A stretch of DNA of 64,000 bases from RH-chloro-G1 sp003670575 (GCA_947499615.1 CANMOP010000009.1:1-64000), one strand, 5' to 3'. Counted from the first letter of the stretch, positions 27,588-36,554 are shown. The notes: generated by a model not told the origin, from the sequence alone. Made by a program: numbers and translations.

Positions 27588-30278
27588 TCACGCCACGGTC
27601 ACCGGATCAACGTCGATGCTCCAGCCCGGCGGCAGGTCGATTTCGCGCACCAGCGCCGCCGGGTCCGATCCGCGCACGAGTAGCGACCAGCGATGGCGGC
27701 CACGCACGCGGGCGATCTGCGGCGGCGTGGGGCCCAGCACCTCCACGTCCGGGAGGCCGGAGGCCAGACGCCGCAGCTCCCGCTGCACGCGTACCGCCTC
27801 CTCCAGCGCGTAGTCGTTGCTGGGGTGCGCGAACAGCAGTCGCACCAGCCGCACGAACGGCGGGTAGCCGTGCTCGCGGCGCCACGGCAGCTCGTCCTCG
27901 AAGAACCCATCGACGTCCAACGCGGCCGCCGAGGCGATCGCGCGATCCTCGGGTTGGAGCGTCTGGATGATCACGCGGCCCGGTCGCTCTGCGCGCCCGG
28001 CGCGGCCGGAGACCTGCGCCAGCACCTGGAAGGTCTGCTCCCGCGCGCGGAAGCCGCCGCTCCACAGCGAGTAGTCGGCCAGCACCACGCCCACCAGCGT
28101 CACCAGCGGAAGGTCGAGGCCCTTCGCGACCATCTGCGTGCCGACCAGCACGTCCGCCTCGTGCCGCTGGATGCGGCCGAGGATCGCCTCGTACTGGCCA
28201 GCGACTCGCGCCGTGTCCCGGTCGAGGCGGACGACGCGCGCGGCGGGAAAGAGCGACTGCACCTCGCGCTCCACGCGTTGCGTCCCGGCGCGCGTCTCGC
28301 GCAGCGGGCGGTCGCACTGCGGGCAGCGTGGCGGCGCGGGCCTCGAGCGGTTGCACTGGTGGCACACCAGTCGCGGCGGCGCGCCGGCCGCATCGTCCGG
28401 GAGGCTGTGCACGGTCAGTGCCACATCGCACGAGGGGCACAGCAGCGAGTGCCCCTGCGCGCAGAGCAGGTACCCCGCGAGTCCTCGACGGTTGAGGAAG
28501 AGGATCGCCTGCTCGTCGCGGTCGAGCGTCTCGTCGAGCGCGCGCATCAGCGGCTCCGAGAACAGCCGACGCTCCCCGCGCACATCGACGAGTTCCACCT
28601 CCGGCATGTCAGAGGATGGCCACAACTTTGAGGTGCCGTCCGGCTGGCGCACCGGCCGGAACCGTCGAGGCAGGTCGATGCGCAGCAGTTCGCCCTCGGC
28701 GGCCTGGGACCAGCGCTCGGCGTCCGGGGTGGCGGTGCCGAAGATCAGCGCCGCGCCGGTCAGCGTCGCGAGTTGTTCCGCGACCATGCGCGCGTCATAG
28801 CGCGGGGCCGGATCCTGCTGCTTGTAGGTCCACTCGTGCGCCTCGTCGATCACGATCAGGCCGAGGTCGGGCTGCGGCGCGAACACCGCCGAACGTGAGC
28901 CGACGACGACGTCGTAGTCACCTCGCGCGGTGGCATGCCACTCATCGAACGCCTCGCCGGCGGTGAGCCCGGAGTGCAGCACGCCCACCCTGCCGGGGAA
29001 CCGCTCGGCGAACCGACGCACGGTCTGCGGCGTCAGCGCGATCTCCGGCACCAGCACCAGCCCGCGCTTCCCCTGCTCCACGGCATGGCGCAGCGCGTCG
29101 AGGTACACCTCGGTCTTGCCGCTGCCGGTCACGCCCATCAGCAGGATCGCCGATCCGTCCGCGCGGTCGATCGCCGCGCGAACCGCCGCGCCAGCCTCGC
29201 GCTGTTCCCTCATGAGTTCGACCGGCGGCCGATGCGTGACGGTCAGGGCGCGCAGCGGGTCGCGACGATCGAGCACCTCGTCGACGCGTACCAGTCCCTG
29301 CGTGACGAGCCGGTCGAGCCCCTCGCGGGCCCCGTCGCCGAACTCGCGTGCGAGGCCGGCCACCGGCAGCGTCTGCTCGGGCGCGTCCGCGAGCCGCTCC
29401 AAGAGCATCGCGGCGGACGCCTCCACGCGCGTCCGACTCAGCAACAGCACCTGTTGGCGAGCCGCCTCCTCGCTGACGGCGAGGCCAACCTCGTCACCCG
29501 CGCGCTCCAACCAGCCCTCGGCGACCAGCGTGTCCACCGCCGGGACGCCCCGCGCGATGCGCGCCACCGCGTCGAACGCCATCGGCTGCTTCGCCTCGAT
29601 CAGTGCCAGCAGCGCGCGCGCCCGCCGCGAGGCGCGCCGCCCCTCGATGCGCGACGCAACCTCGCGGGCGCGATCGGGCGTCACACCCTCGGCCAGCCGC
29701 ATCATCTGCGCGATGCGCGCGCGGCCTCGCGGACGAGCGAGCGAGTAGCGCCGCTCCGCCAGCCCACGCCGGAGCAGCGCGGAGAGCGCGGCGTCGAACG
29801 CGCGCGCACCGATCTCGGCGCGCAGATCGTCGGGCGACTGTGGGGTCTCGGAGAGCAGCTCGTACAATTGTTGCTGGCGCTCGGACAGCGCCTCCGGCAG
29901 CGGTGCGGCGCCACGCACGAGGGCGGTCTGTGGCGTCTCGCCCGCCCCCGGCGGGAGCAGCAACGAGGCGGCCTCCCACGGCGGCGCGATGTACGTCTCG
30001 GCGACCCAGAGCGCCAACGCCAGCCGCTGCGCGCCCAGGCGCGGCGCGCCATCGACCGCCGGTTCCAGCTCGCGGGTGTCGCCGGAGTAGCCGGGGAGGT
30101 CCGTCGGCCCCTCGATGATCACGCCCTGCAGCGTGCGTTGGCCCCACGGCACATGCACCACCTCGCCCGGCTCGACCTCGCGGCCGGGCGGGACACGGTA
30201 GGTGAACGTCATGAAGTTCGGCCGCCCGGAGTTGACGGCGACCTTCACGAACTTCGGGCGGGGCTGGGGGGTGGTCAC
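27588..30278 (-). CDS. priA: Primosomal replication restart helicase PriA
   Basis: 896-residue superfamily 2 helicase that reloads the replisome at stalled forks. Order: an N-terminal DNA-binding domain (KVAVNSGRPNFMTFTY), a winged-helix region that is longer than usual, Walker A GVTGSGKTEVY, DEAH box VIDEAHEWTYKQ, and a zinc-binding insert with LCPSCD, VCHQCN and CPQCDRP. The first zinc pair seems altered: CAQGH stands where CxxC is usual, so His may replace a Cys. Helicase motifs VGTQMVAKGLDLP and QVSGRAGRA follow. The start GTG at 30278 has TATCAT 7 nt upstream and no ribosome binding site. A longer frame to 30401 runs through the rplS terminator. Confidence 0.94.
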   Translation of the reverse strand: MTTPQPRPKFVKVAVNSGRPNFMTFTYRVPPGREVEPGEVVHVPWGQRTLQGVIIEGPTDLPGYSGDTRELEPAVDGAPRLGAQRLALALWVAETYIAPPWEAASLLLPPGAGETPQTALVRGAAPLPEALSERQQQLYELLSETPQSPDDLRAEIGARAFDAALSALLRRGLAERRYSLARPRGRARIAQMMRLAEGVTPDRAREVASRIEGRRASRRARALLALIEAKQPMAFDAVARIARGVPAVDTLVAEGWLERAGDEVGLAVSEEAARQQVLLLSRTRVEASAAMLLERLADAPEQTLPVAGLAREFGDGAREGLDRLVTQGLVRVDEVLDRRDPLRALTVTHRPPVELMREQREAGAAVRAAIDRADGSAILLMGVTGSGKTEVYLDALRHAVEQGKRGLVLVPEIALTPQTVRRFAERFPGRVGVLHSGLTAGEAFDEWHATARGDYDVVVGSRSAVFAPQPDLGLIVIDEAHEWTYKQQDPAPRYDARMVAEQLATLTGAALIFGTATPDAERWSQAAEGELLRIDLPRRFRPVRQPDGTSKLWPSSDMPEVELVDVRGERRLFSEPLMRALDETLDRDEQAILFLNRRGLAGYLLCAQGHSLLCPSCDVALTVHSLPDDAAGAPPRLVCHQCNRSRPAPPRCPQCDRPLRETRAGTQRVEREVQSLFPAARVVRLDRDTARVAGQYEAILGRIQRHEADVLVGTQMVAKGLDLPLVTLVGVVLADYSLWSGGFRAREQTFQVLAQVSGRAGRAERPGRVIIQTLQPEDRAIASAAALDVDGFFEDELPWRREHGYPPFVRLVRLLFAHPSNDYALEEAVRVQRELRRLASGLPDVEVLGPTPPQIARVRGRHRWSLLVRGSDPAALVREIDLPPGWSIDVDPVTVA

Positions 30279-30285
30279 AACTTCG

Positions 30286-30291
30286 ATGATA
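30286..30291 (-). promoter_or_regulatory. Putative -10 box of leaderless priA
   Basis: TATCAT on the minus strand ends 7 nt before the GTG start of priA; no Shine-Dalgarno sequence lies between. This suggests leaderless transcription. No clear -35 was seen. Confidence 0.45.
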
Positions 30292-30352
30292 GGTCGTCGC
30301 GCGACACAGCACCGCGTCAGCGCGTATCGCGACGAATCGAACGGGTAACACG

Positions 30353-30377
30353 ACGGCCCGCTCGATGAGCGGGCCGT
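30353..30377 (-). terminator. Hairpin terminator after rplS
   Basis: Perfect 11-bp inverted repeat (30353-30363 with 30367-30377) around a 3-nt loop, about 60 nt past the rplS stop codon and upstream of priA. Confidence 0.7.
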
Positions 30378-30435
30378 CTGCATGTAGCGGTGAATCTGCA
30401 CTCGTCGCGGAACGCGCCGAACGAGCGGCCAGACG

Positions 30436-30789
30436 CTAGGTCGTGACGCGCCGTGCTTCCTTGACTCGAGCGGCGCGGCCCGTGAGCCCGCGCAGGTAGT
30501 ACAGGCGGGAACGACGCACTCGGCCCCGCCGAGTTACCTCGACCCGGTCAACGCGCGAGCCGTTGAACGGGAAGGTGCGCTCCACGCCAACGGCGTTGGA
30601 CGCGATGCGGCGGACGGTGAAGTTCCCTGCCACGCCATTGCGCAGCCGGATCACCACACCCTCGAACGCCTGGATGCGCTCGCGCTCACCCTCGACGACC
30701 TTGACGTGCACACGCACGGTGTCGCCGGGTGCGAACTCCGGGATGGTCTCGTTGCGGGGCGCAGCCAGAGTGCGCAGGTCAATGCTCAT
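30436..30789 (-). CDS. rplS: 50S ribosomal protein L19
   Basis: 117-residue large-subunit protein at the 30S-50S interface. It carries the conserved FAPGDTVRVHVKV, FEGVVIRLRNG, the segment VGVERTFPFNGSRVDRVEV and the basic RRGRVRRSRLYYLRGLTG. The ATG has GAGG 6 nt upstream. It lies 84 nt after trmD, keeping the usual trmD-rplS order, and is followed by a hairpin. Confidence 0.97.
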   Translation of the reverse strand: MSIDLRTLAAPRNETIPEFAPGDTVRVHVKVVEGERERIQAFEGVVIRLRNGVAGNFTVRRIASNAVGVERTFPFNGSRVDRVEVTRRGRVRRSRLYYLRGLTGRAARVKEARRVTT

Positions 30790-30873
30790 CTTGGGCCTCG
30801 TACGTCATGCACCACGTCATCGTGGGTGTCTGTGAGCCTGCAGCGCAGGCGGCACGGCGAACCGCGCGGACGG

Positions 30874-31662
30874 CTAGTCTACCGAATCACCGGGGGTAGC
30901 GTCGAGTGGTGCCCTGTCGAGAGGGGGAGCCTCGGGCGGCGTCGCCTCCAGCCACGCCAATTCCTTCGCCGTCACGTCAGCGGAAGGGAGCAGATCCGGC
31001 CGCCGCGCACGCGTGCGAAGCAGCCGCTGGCGTCGACGCCACTTGTCCACCTCGGCGTGGTTACCCGAGAGCAGCACGGCGGGCACACCCCAGTCACGGA
31101 ACTCAGCGGGACGCGTGTACTGCGGGTACTCCAGCAGCCCACCCTCGAACGACTCCTCGGTCAGCGACTCTTCGCCGCCGAGCACTCCCGGAATCACGCG
31201 GGACACCGCGTCGATAAGCAACATCGCGGGCAGCTCACCCCCGGAGATCACCACGTCCCCGATGCTCACCTCGATGTCCACGAGGTGGGCGCGCACCCGC
31301 TCGTCCACGCCCTCGTACCGCCCGCAGACGATGAGCAGGCGCGGCTCCGCGGCCAGTTCGGCGACCAGCGCGCGATCCAGTCGACGGCCCTGCGGGGTCA
31401 TCAGCACCACCTTCGCGGGTGCCTCGGCGAGCGGCTGGATCGCCTCGACGGCAGCGAACAGCGGCTCCGGCTTCATCACCATCCCCGCCCCGCCGCCGAA
31501 CGGGTAGTCGTCTACCGTGCGGTGCTTATCGATCGCCCATGACCGCAGGTCGTGCAGCGCCACCTCGATCAGGCCGGCCTCACGCGCACGCCGCAAGATC
31601 GACTCGTCCATCGGCCCCGCAAACATCCCCGGAAACAGCGTCAGCACATCGAAGCGGATCAC
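30874..31662 (-). CDS. trmD: tRNA (guanine-N1)-methyltransferase TrmD
   Basis: 262-residue SPOUT methyltransferase that makes m1G37 in tRNAs and prevents frameshifting. The knot motifs are intact: GRYEGVDERV and ISIGDVVISGGELPA-type sequence (here SIGDVVISGGELPAMLLID). The N-terminal FDVLTLFPGMF and DDYPFGGGAGMVM are typical. The start is GTG at 31662, overlapping the stop of the upstream MogA/MoaB gene (GTGA). An unusual Pro/Leu-rich tail of about 20 residues ends the protein. Confidence 0.96.
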   Translation of the reverse strand: MIRFDVLTLFPGMFAGPMDESILRRAREAGLIEVALHDLRSWAIDKHRTVDDYPFGGGAGMVMKPEPLFAAVEAIQPLAEAPAKVVLMTPQGRRLDRALVAELAAEPRLLIVCGRYEGVDERVRAHLVDIEVSIGDVVISGGELPAMLLIDAVSRVIPGVLGGEESLTEESFEGGLLEYPQYTRPAEFRDWGVPAVLLSGNHAEVDKWRRRQRLLRTRARRPDLLPSADVTAKELAWLEATPPEAPPLDRAPLDATPGDSVD

Positions 31663-32186
31663 GAGTCGCGCCCCGCCAGGTGCTCGGTGTCACCGCGGAG
31701 TAGTCGCAGCGAGTGCGGGAGCACCGGCAGCACCGTCGTGAGGTTCTCGCGCGCCCCGCGCTCGCTGCCGGGGAGGTTCACGATCAGCGTGCGGCCTCGT
31801 ACGCCCGCCAGACCGCGCGATATCATCGCCATCCGCGTCGTCGCCAGACCAGCAGCTCGCATCGCCTCGGCCATCCCATCGACGCGGTAGTCCAGCACGG
31901 AGGCGGTCGCCTCCGGTGTGCGGTCACGCGGCCCCAGGCCGGTGCCGCCGGTGGTGATCAGCAAGGCGCAGTCCAGCGTGTCCGCGCCACGGATCAGCCA
32001 CGCCGCCACCTGATCCGGCTCATCCGGCACCAGCGCCGTCTCCACCACCTCGAAACCCGCCTCGCGCAGCAGCGCCACGACGGCCGGCCCGGAGCTGTCC
32101 GCTCGCTCCCCGCGCGACCCGGAATCCGAGACTGTCAGCACGGCGGCGCGGGGCCCAGGAGGCGATGCAGGTGGGTTCAAGGTCAC
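31659..32186 (-). CDS. MogA/MoaB family molybdenum cofactor protein
   Basis: 175-residue protein of the MogA/MoaB fold, which adenylates molybdopterin during cofactor synthesis. Conserved segments are VLTVSDSGSRGERADSSGP, TTGGTGLGPRDRTPEA and VNLPGS. The GTG start at 32186 has GGAGG 8 nt upstream. It overlaps trmD by 4 nt although the functions are unrelated. No other moa or mob gene is in the window, so the choice between MogA and MoaB is open. Confidence 0.88.
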   Translation of the reverse strand: MTLNPPASPPGPRAAVLTVSDSGSRGERADSSGPAVVALLREAGFEVVETALVPDEPDQVAAWLIRGADTLDCALLITTGGTGLGPRDRTPEATASVLDYRVDGMAEAMRAAGLATTRMAMISRGLAGVRGRTLIVNLPGSERGARENLTTVLPVLPHSLRLLRGDTEHLAGRDS

Positions 32187-32235
32187 GGCAGGCTCCTCCC
32201 GGTGTGGCGGCGCGATCGTGGGCTCGTGGCGATGC

Positions 32236-32505
32236 CTACCCGGCTGCGGCTATCGGATCAGAACCGATCTCGTTCTCCACGGGCAGCGTCCACGTCGAAT
32301 ACAGCTTCTGGTGGGGGCTGCCCGCGCCGCCCATCTCCTGCACGGTCTCTTCCCAGGCGCCGATCGCCTCCAGCGCGTTGGCGCGAAGCTCGTCCAATGT
32401 CTCGCCTTGCGCGACACATCCCGGAAGGTCGAGGACGTCGCACCAGAAGCCACCCTCTTCGGCCTGATACACGGCCACCGTATAGACGCGCGGGATGGTG
32501 GTCAT
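32236..32505 (-). CDS. hicB: HicB-family antitoxin
   Basis: 89-residue HicB-like protein with the partially degraded RNase H fold: YTVAVYQAEEGGFWCDVLDLPGCVAQGET followed by a helix ELRANALEAIGAWEETVQE (shown here in parts). There is no obvious DNA-binding C-terminal domain. The ATG overlaps the stop of the upstream HicA frame (ATGA), the standard hicA-hicB order. The matching toxin looks degenerate, so HicB may now be solitary. Confidence 0.85.
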   Translation of the reverse strand: MTTIPRVYTVAVYQAEEGGFWCDVLDLPGCVAQGETLDELRANALEAIGAWEETVQEMGGAGSPHQKLYSTWTLPVENEIGSDPIAAAG

Positions 32506-32717
32506 AGCGCCTCCCTGAACTGATCCTCGGTGAACCCGGCTCGACGAATCTGCGACCGCAGCAGTCCGGTCTTGAGAATACCGCTGGGCAGGACGATTAA
32601 TTGCCCGTTCGGCATGCGAATCATCCTGTAGTTCTTCTTCGTCTTCCGATCCTCCCCGCCCAGACGAAGGAAGGCGTTCGCGGCCGCGTCCTGGGTGATG
32701 TCTCGGAGGTCGGGCAG
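32502..32717 (-). pseudogene. hicA: Degenerate HicA-type mRNA interferase toxin
   Basis: The frame ending at TGA 32502-32504 reads as a HicA domain of about 71 residues: LPDLRDITQDAANAFLRLGG, then RMIRMPNGQLIVLPSG, then LKTGLLRSQIRRAGFTEDQF. Two features are wrong for a working toxin. There is no ATG, GTG or TTG at the proper start: the codon at 32717 is CTG, with GAGGGG 8 nt before it, and an in-frame TGA lies 4 codons further up. The conserved catalytic His of the GSH motif is replaced (KKNYRM). It remains overlapped with hicB. Translation from CTG is possible but unproven. Confidence 0.7.
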
Positions 32718-32803
32718 TGCAGTGTCCCCTCAGCGCCTCAATGCAACGATCGTAACAGTGCGCCAGCGGATGGGGCGCAGCGCAGCGCCAATCCTCGCCC
32801 CAT

Positions 32804-32862
32804 TTGTCATGCCAATGGGGAATCTGTTACTGTTTTGAGCGGTAACGGGGGCAAAATGGGGC
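32804..32862 (+). promoter_or_regulatory. Promoter and TGGGG repeats upstream of mraZ
   Basis: TTGTCA (32804-32809), an 18-nt spacer and TACTGT (32828-32833) form a plausible promoter for the division cluster. G-rich repeats of the kind bound by MraZ occur at 32816-32820 (TGGGG, between the two boxes), 32847-32851 (GGGGG) and 32857-32861 (TGGGG); further copies are at 32771-32775 and, inverted, 32798-32802. MraZ is known to repress its own promoter through such repeats, so autoregulation is likely. Confidence 0.5.
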
Positions 32863-32894
32863 ACAACGCCCACCCTCGCCAGCGAGGCGGATTC

Positions 32895-33311
32895 GTGCGG
32901 TTCCTCGGGACATTCGAGCACACGCTGGACGAGCGTGGACGGGTTGCCGTCCCGGCGTCGTTCCGTGCCGCGTTCAAGGGCGGCGGGATGATCCGCCCGG
33001 GCGCCGAGGGCTGCATTGAGCTCTACACACCCGAGGCCTTCGAGGTCGAGGTCCAGCACCGCCTCTCCGGCGAGGACGAGTCCTCGCGCACGCTCAGCGC
33101 TCGACGCGCGCGGCGCAGCTTCTTCGCCGATGCCTATCCGGTGGATCTGGACGCGCAGGGCCGCATCGTGATCCCCCCGCTGTTCCGCGCCGCCGCCCTG
33201 TCGGACAACCGGGTCGCGGTGGTTGGCTGCGGCGATCGTCTTGAGATCTGGGCGAACGAGCGCTGGGCCGCCGAGCGCGCCGCCATCGCCGCTGAGGAGG
33301 CGCGGGCATGA
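32895..33311 (+). CDS. mraZ: Transcriptional regulator MraZ
   Basis: 138-residue AbrB-fold protein, the usual first gene and repressor of the division cluster. Two SpoVT/AbrB-like repeats are visible: FLGTFEHTLDERGRVAVPASFR and, in the second half, AYPVDLDAQGRIVIPPLFR (each containing DxxGRxxxP). The start is chosen at GTG 32895, where family similarity begins and GAGG lies 7 nt upstream; ATG 32856 is an alternative that would place TGGGG repeats inside the gene. The stop overlaps the rsmH start (ATGA). Confidence 0.92.
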   Translation: MRFLGTFEHTLDERGRVAVPASFRAAFKGGGMIRPGAEGCIELYTPEAFEVEVQHRLSGEDESSRTLSARRARRSFFADAYPVDLDAQGRIVIPPLFRAAALSDNRVAVVGCGDRLEIWANERWAAERAAIAAEEARA

Positions 33312-34282
33312 CCAGTCGCTCCTCCAACTCACGCACCCCCCGCCACGAGCCCGTGATGCTGCGCGAGGCCGTCGAGGCGTTGGCAGTGAAGCCGGGCGGC
33401 CGTTATGTCGACGCCACGATCGGCCTCGGTGGGCACTCCCGCGCGATCCTGGAGGCGGCTCCGGACGTGCGCCTGCTGGGCATCGACCAGGACCCGCAAG
33501 CCCTCGAAGCCGCCCGCGAGCGGCTGGCCCCCTTCGCCGGTGCCGCGCAGTTGGTGCACGGCAACTTCGAGGCGATTGCCGACATCTGCGAGGCGCACGA
33601 CTTCGTCCCGGTGGACGGCGTGTTATTCGACCTCGGGGTGTCCTCGCTGCAACTCGACACGCCGGGACGAGGTTTTTCGTTCCAACGTGATGAGCCCCTC
33701 GACATGCGGATGAACCCGGATGCCGAGGTCACCGCTGCCGACATCGTGAATAGTTATGACGAGCAGCGTCTGGCGGCGCTGATCTGGGAGTACGGAGAGG
33801 AGCGACGGAGCCGCCAGATCGCACGCGCCATCGTGGAGCGGCGCCCGCTGCACACCACCGGAGCGCTGGTCAACGCAATCGAGCAGGCCGTGGGACGGGG
33901 CCGGGGACGTCAAATCAACCCCGCCACCCTGACGTTCCAGGCCCTGCGGATCGCGGTCAATCGGGAACTGGACATCCTGGCTGATTCGCTCTCTGCGGCC
34001 CACGGCCTGCTCGCCGGCGTTGGCTCTCGACTGGTGGTGATCTCCTTCCACTCGCTTGAAGACCGGGTGGTGAAGCAATATATGCTCAAGGAGTCAAGCG
34101 CTTGCCTATGTCCGCCTCGAACGCCGATGTGCGTGTGCGGCCACGTCGCGACCCTGCGACTGGTCGCCCGCGGCGCGCTGCGTCCCGGGCCGGACGAGGT
34201 GGGGCGCAACCCGCGCGCGCGTTCAGCGCGGTTACGGGTCGCGGAATCGATTACCGCAACGGTTACGGGACGGGCAGCCTGA
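33308..34282 (+). CDS. rsmH: 16S rRNA (cytosine(1402)-N(4))-methyltransferase RsmH
   Basis: 324-residue SAM-dependent methyltransferase acting on C1402 in the ribosomal P site. The SAM-binding loop is YVDATIGLGGHSRAIL. GVLFDLGVSSLQLD and the C-terminal VISFHSLEDRVVKQYM are family signatures. A small cysteine group (CLCPPRTPMCVCG) near the C-terminus is usual. It overlaps mraZ by 4 nt and ftsL by 1 nt. Confidence 0.96.
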   Translation: MTSRSSNSRTPRHEPVMLREAVEALAVKPGGRYVDATIGLGGHSRAILEAAPDVRLLGIDQDPQALEAARERLAPFAGAAQLVHGNFEAIADICEAHDFVPVDGVLFDLGVSSLQLDTPGRGFSFQRDEPLDMRMNPDAEVTAADIVNSYDEQRLAALIWEYGEERRSRQIARAIVERRPLHTTGALVNAIEQAVGRGRGRQINPATLTFQALRIAVNRELDILADSLSAAHGLLAGVGSRLVVISFHSLEDRVVKQYMLKESSACLCPPRTPMCVCGHVATLRLVARGALRPGPDEVGRNPRARSARLRVAESITATVTGRAA

Positions 34283-34725
34283 TGGCCGCAGTACCGCAAT
34301 TCGCCGGACGGTCACGCACGGTCTCGATCCCGAGTCCGGCCCGCATCCCGCGCACGGTGCTCATCAGCATCACGATGATCGTGGTGGCTTCGGTCGGGCT
34401 GCTGCAGGTGCTGCAATCCAGCAACGCCGCGACGGCCGGCTACCAACTCGCAGCCCTCGAGCGCGAGCGCACCGCGCTGGGAGCCGAGGTACGAGCGTTG
34501 GAGGCGGAGATCGCAAGTACCGCCGGACAGGACCAGTTGCGGCAGATGGCCGTTCAGCGGCTGGGGATGGTGCCCGCGCAGCAAACAATCCGCATCGCGG
34601 TGGAGGCACCGGCCCCTGCGCTGCCAGTGTTGCCAGAGCGGTACGTCATCCGGCCGCCGGAGGACACGGGTCCCTCGTTGGCCTGGTGGCAGCAGTTGCT
34701 GCGCGTGCTGCCCGGCTTCCACTAG
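34282..34725 (+). CDS. ftsL: Cell division protein FtsL (FtsL/DivIC-like)
   Basis: 147-residue bitopic protein. A basic N-terminus and one membrane helix (about 24-46, with LISITMIVVASVGLL) are followed by a short external coiled coil (LERERTALGAEVRALEAEI) and a Pro-rich tail. The position between rsmH and ftsI and the topology identify it; sequence similarity in this family is low. The ATG overlaps the rsmH stop (TGATG). FtsL bridges FtsQ and the FtsW-FtsI synthase. Confidence 0.8.
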   Translation: MAAVPQFAGRSRTVSIPSPARIPRTVLISITMIVVASVGLLQVLQSSNAATAGYQLAALERERTALGAEVRALEAEIASTAGQDQLRQMAVQRLGMVPAQQTIRIAVEAPAPALPVLPERYVIRPPEDTGPSLAWWQQLLRVLPGFH

Positions 34726-34793
34726 GCAGCGCTCATGCGCGCCGCACGAGGACAGCAGCGCGCTGCGGAACACTGCGGCAGGGAGTAGTACGG

Positions 34794-36554
34794 GTGGCGG
34801 AGTCTCGACCAGACCATCTGACTCTGCGACACCGGGCGCTAGCGGTTGGCTTCGCGCTGGCCATGCTCGGGCTGACTTGGCGGCTGGTCAGCATTCAGAT
34901 CATCGACCACCAGGAATACGCCGAGATTGCCACCGCCATGCACCTGGGCCCGGGCACCGCCAGCATTGCCGCACCGCGCGGCGCAATTCTCGATGCCACC
35001 GGCTTCCCGCTCGCAACGTCCGTCGACACGTGGGACGTGTACATCGACACGTACCTGTGGAAGGAAACCACGAAGGCGCAGCAGGCAGCGGGCGAGCTCG
35101 CGCCGTCGCTCGGCATGAACCAGCGCGCAGTGTTCGCACTGGGGACGGCACAGCAACAGGGCGATCTCATCGTGCGTCGCCAGTTGCCGTACGACCTGGG
35201 CGTGCAACTCCGACAGCGCGATCTCTGGGGCGTACGGTTGCTCCCGTCGTCCCGCCGCATCTACCCGGAGCGAGACCTCGGCGGGCCGGTCATCGGCTAC
35301 GTGGGGTTGGACGGCAAAGGGTTGTGGGGCGCCGAGGCTGACTTTGAATCGATTCTGAGCGGCAAGCCCGGACTGCTGGCAAGCGAGCGCGATGGCCTCG
35401 GCCGCCCGATCTCCTTCGGTGGGCGCACCGAGACGGCGCCGATCCCGGGCGGCGAGGTGCAACTGACGATCGACCGTTTCATCCAGGGCATCGCGGAGCG
35501 CCGCCTCACAGAGGCGGTGGAGCAGTACCACGCCACCAGCGGCTCGATTCTCGTGATGGATCCCAACACCGGCGCCGTGCTCGCGATGGCCTCCGCGCCT
35601 TCGGTGGGCCCTGCCACCGTGAACCTGAACGACCCGAAGCTCGCCGATCGTGTCCGAGATCGTGTAATCACCGACCTGTATGAACCGGGCTCCGTCTTCA
35701 AGACGCTGACCACCGCCATCGCCATCGACAGCGGCAAGGTGACCCCGGAGTCGACGTACGTCGACACCGGCCGTGTCGTCGTCGGCACGTATCCGATCAC
35801 GAACTGGGACTTCTCCGCGAACGGGCGGACAACGGTGCGGCAGTACCTGCAGAAGTCGCTGAACACCGGCTCGGTCTGGCTGGCGCAATCCGTCGGCGCG
35901 AAGGACTTCTACCGCTACCTGAATGCGTTCGGCCTGCGCGAGCAGACGCACATCGGACTCGCAGGCGAGGCGGAAGGGCTGATGCGCCTGCCCAGCGATC
36001 CGAACTGGTACCCCGTCGACCTCGCGACGAACTCGTACGGTCAGGGGCTGGCGGTCACGCCGCTGCAGATGCTGACCGCCGTCAATGTCTTCGCGAACGG
36101 CGGACGGCTCATGCGGCCGTACGTGGTCTCTCGCATCGTCACCGGCGAGCAGGTGCGCACGTTCCAGCCGGTGGAAGTACGTCGCCCGGTCTCCGCACAG
36201 ACCGCGAACACCGTCGGCGCGCTGATGCACGATGTCGTCGACAACGTGGAGTTGCACGGCGCGCAGACGAAGGGGTACGAGGTCGCCGGCAAGACCGGCA
36301 CCACGCTGGTTTCCATCCCCACCGGCTACGACCTGGACTCGACCATTGCGTCGTTCGCAGGGTTCATCCCGTACCAGCACCCACGCGTCTCTGTGCTCGT
36401 GAAGATCGACCAGCCGACCGGCGGATTGAACCTCGGCGGTCAGGTGGCGGCTCCGGTCTTCGCGAAGGTCGCTGCCGATGTCATGCACTACTACGGCATC
36501 GCACCAGCGATCCCGGTCACGCCGGTGGGAGCGGCGCAGGCCGCGGCGCGATGA
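34794..36554 (+). CDS. ftsI: Penicillin-binding protein 2/3, septal transpeptidase FtsI
   Basis: 586-residue class B penicillin-binding protein that cross-links septal peptidoglycan. An N-terminal membrane helix is followed by a pedestal domain with RGAILDATGFPLA and a transpeptidase domain. Catalytic motifs are SVFK (Ser300), SLN (Ser355) and KTG (Lys500). No PASTA domains are present. The start is GTG 34794 with GGGAG 8 nt upstream; a longer frame overlaps ftsL and is not supported. The 68-nt gap after ftsL is the largest in the cluster. It overlaps murF by 4 nt. Confidence 0.95.
   Translation: MAESRPDHLTLRHRALAVGFALAMLGLTWRLVSIQIIDHQEYAEIATAMHLGPGTASIAAPRGAILDATGFPLATSVDTWDVYIDTYLWKETTKAQQAAGELAPSLGMNQRAVFALGTAQQQGDLIVRRQLPYDLGVQLRQRDLWGVRLLPSSRRIYPERDLGGPVIGYVGLDGKGLWGAEADFESILSGKPGLLASERDGLGRPISFGGRTETAPIPGGEVQLTIDRFIQGIAERRLTEAVEQYHATSGSILVMDPNTGAVLAMASAPSVGPATVNLNDPKLADRVRDRVITDLYEPGSVFKTLTTAIAIDSGKVTPESTYVDTGRVVVGTYPITNWDFSANGRTTVRQYLQKSLNTGSVWLAQSVGAKDFYRYLNAFGLREQTHIGLAGEAEGLMRLPSDPNWYPVDLATNSYGQGLAVTPLQMLTAVNVFANGGRLMRPYVVSRIVTGEQVRTFQPVEVRRPVSAQTANTVGALMHDVVDNVELHGAQTKGYEVAGKTGTTLVSIPTGYDLDSTIASFAGFIPYQHPRVSVLVKIDQPTGGLNLGGQVAAPVFAKVAADVMHYYGIAPAIPVTPVGAAQAAAR

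Noticed and set aside
28935..30368. Long plus-strand open frame opposite priA
   Set aside because: Antisense shadow; priA on the other strand has all helicase motifs.
34839..36488. Long minus-strand open frame opposite ftsI
   Set aside because: Antisense shadow of a transpeptidase gene with intact catalytic motifs.
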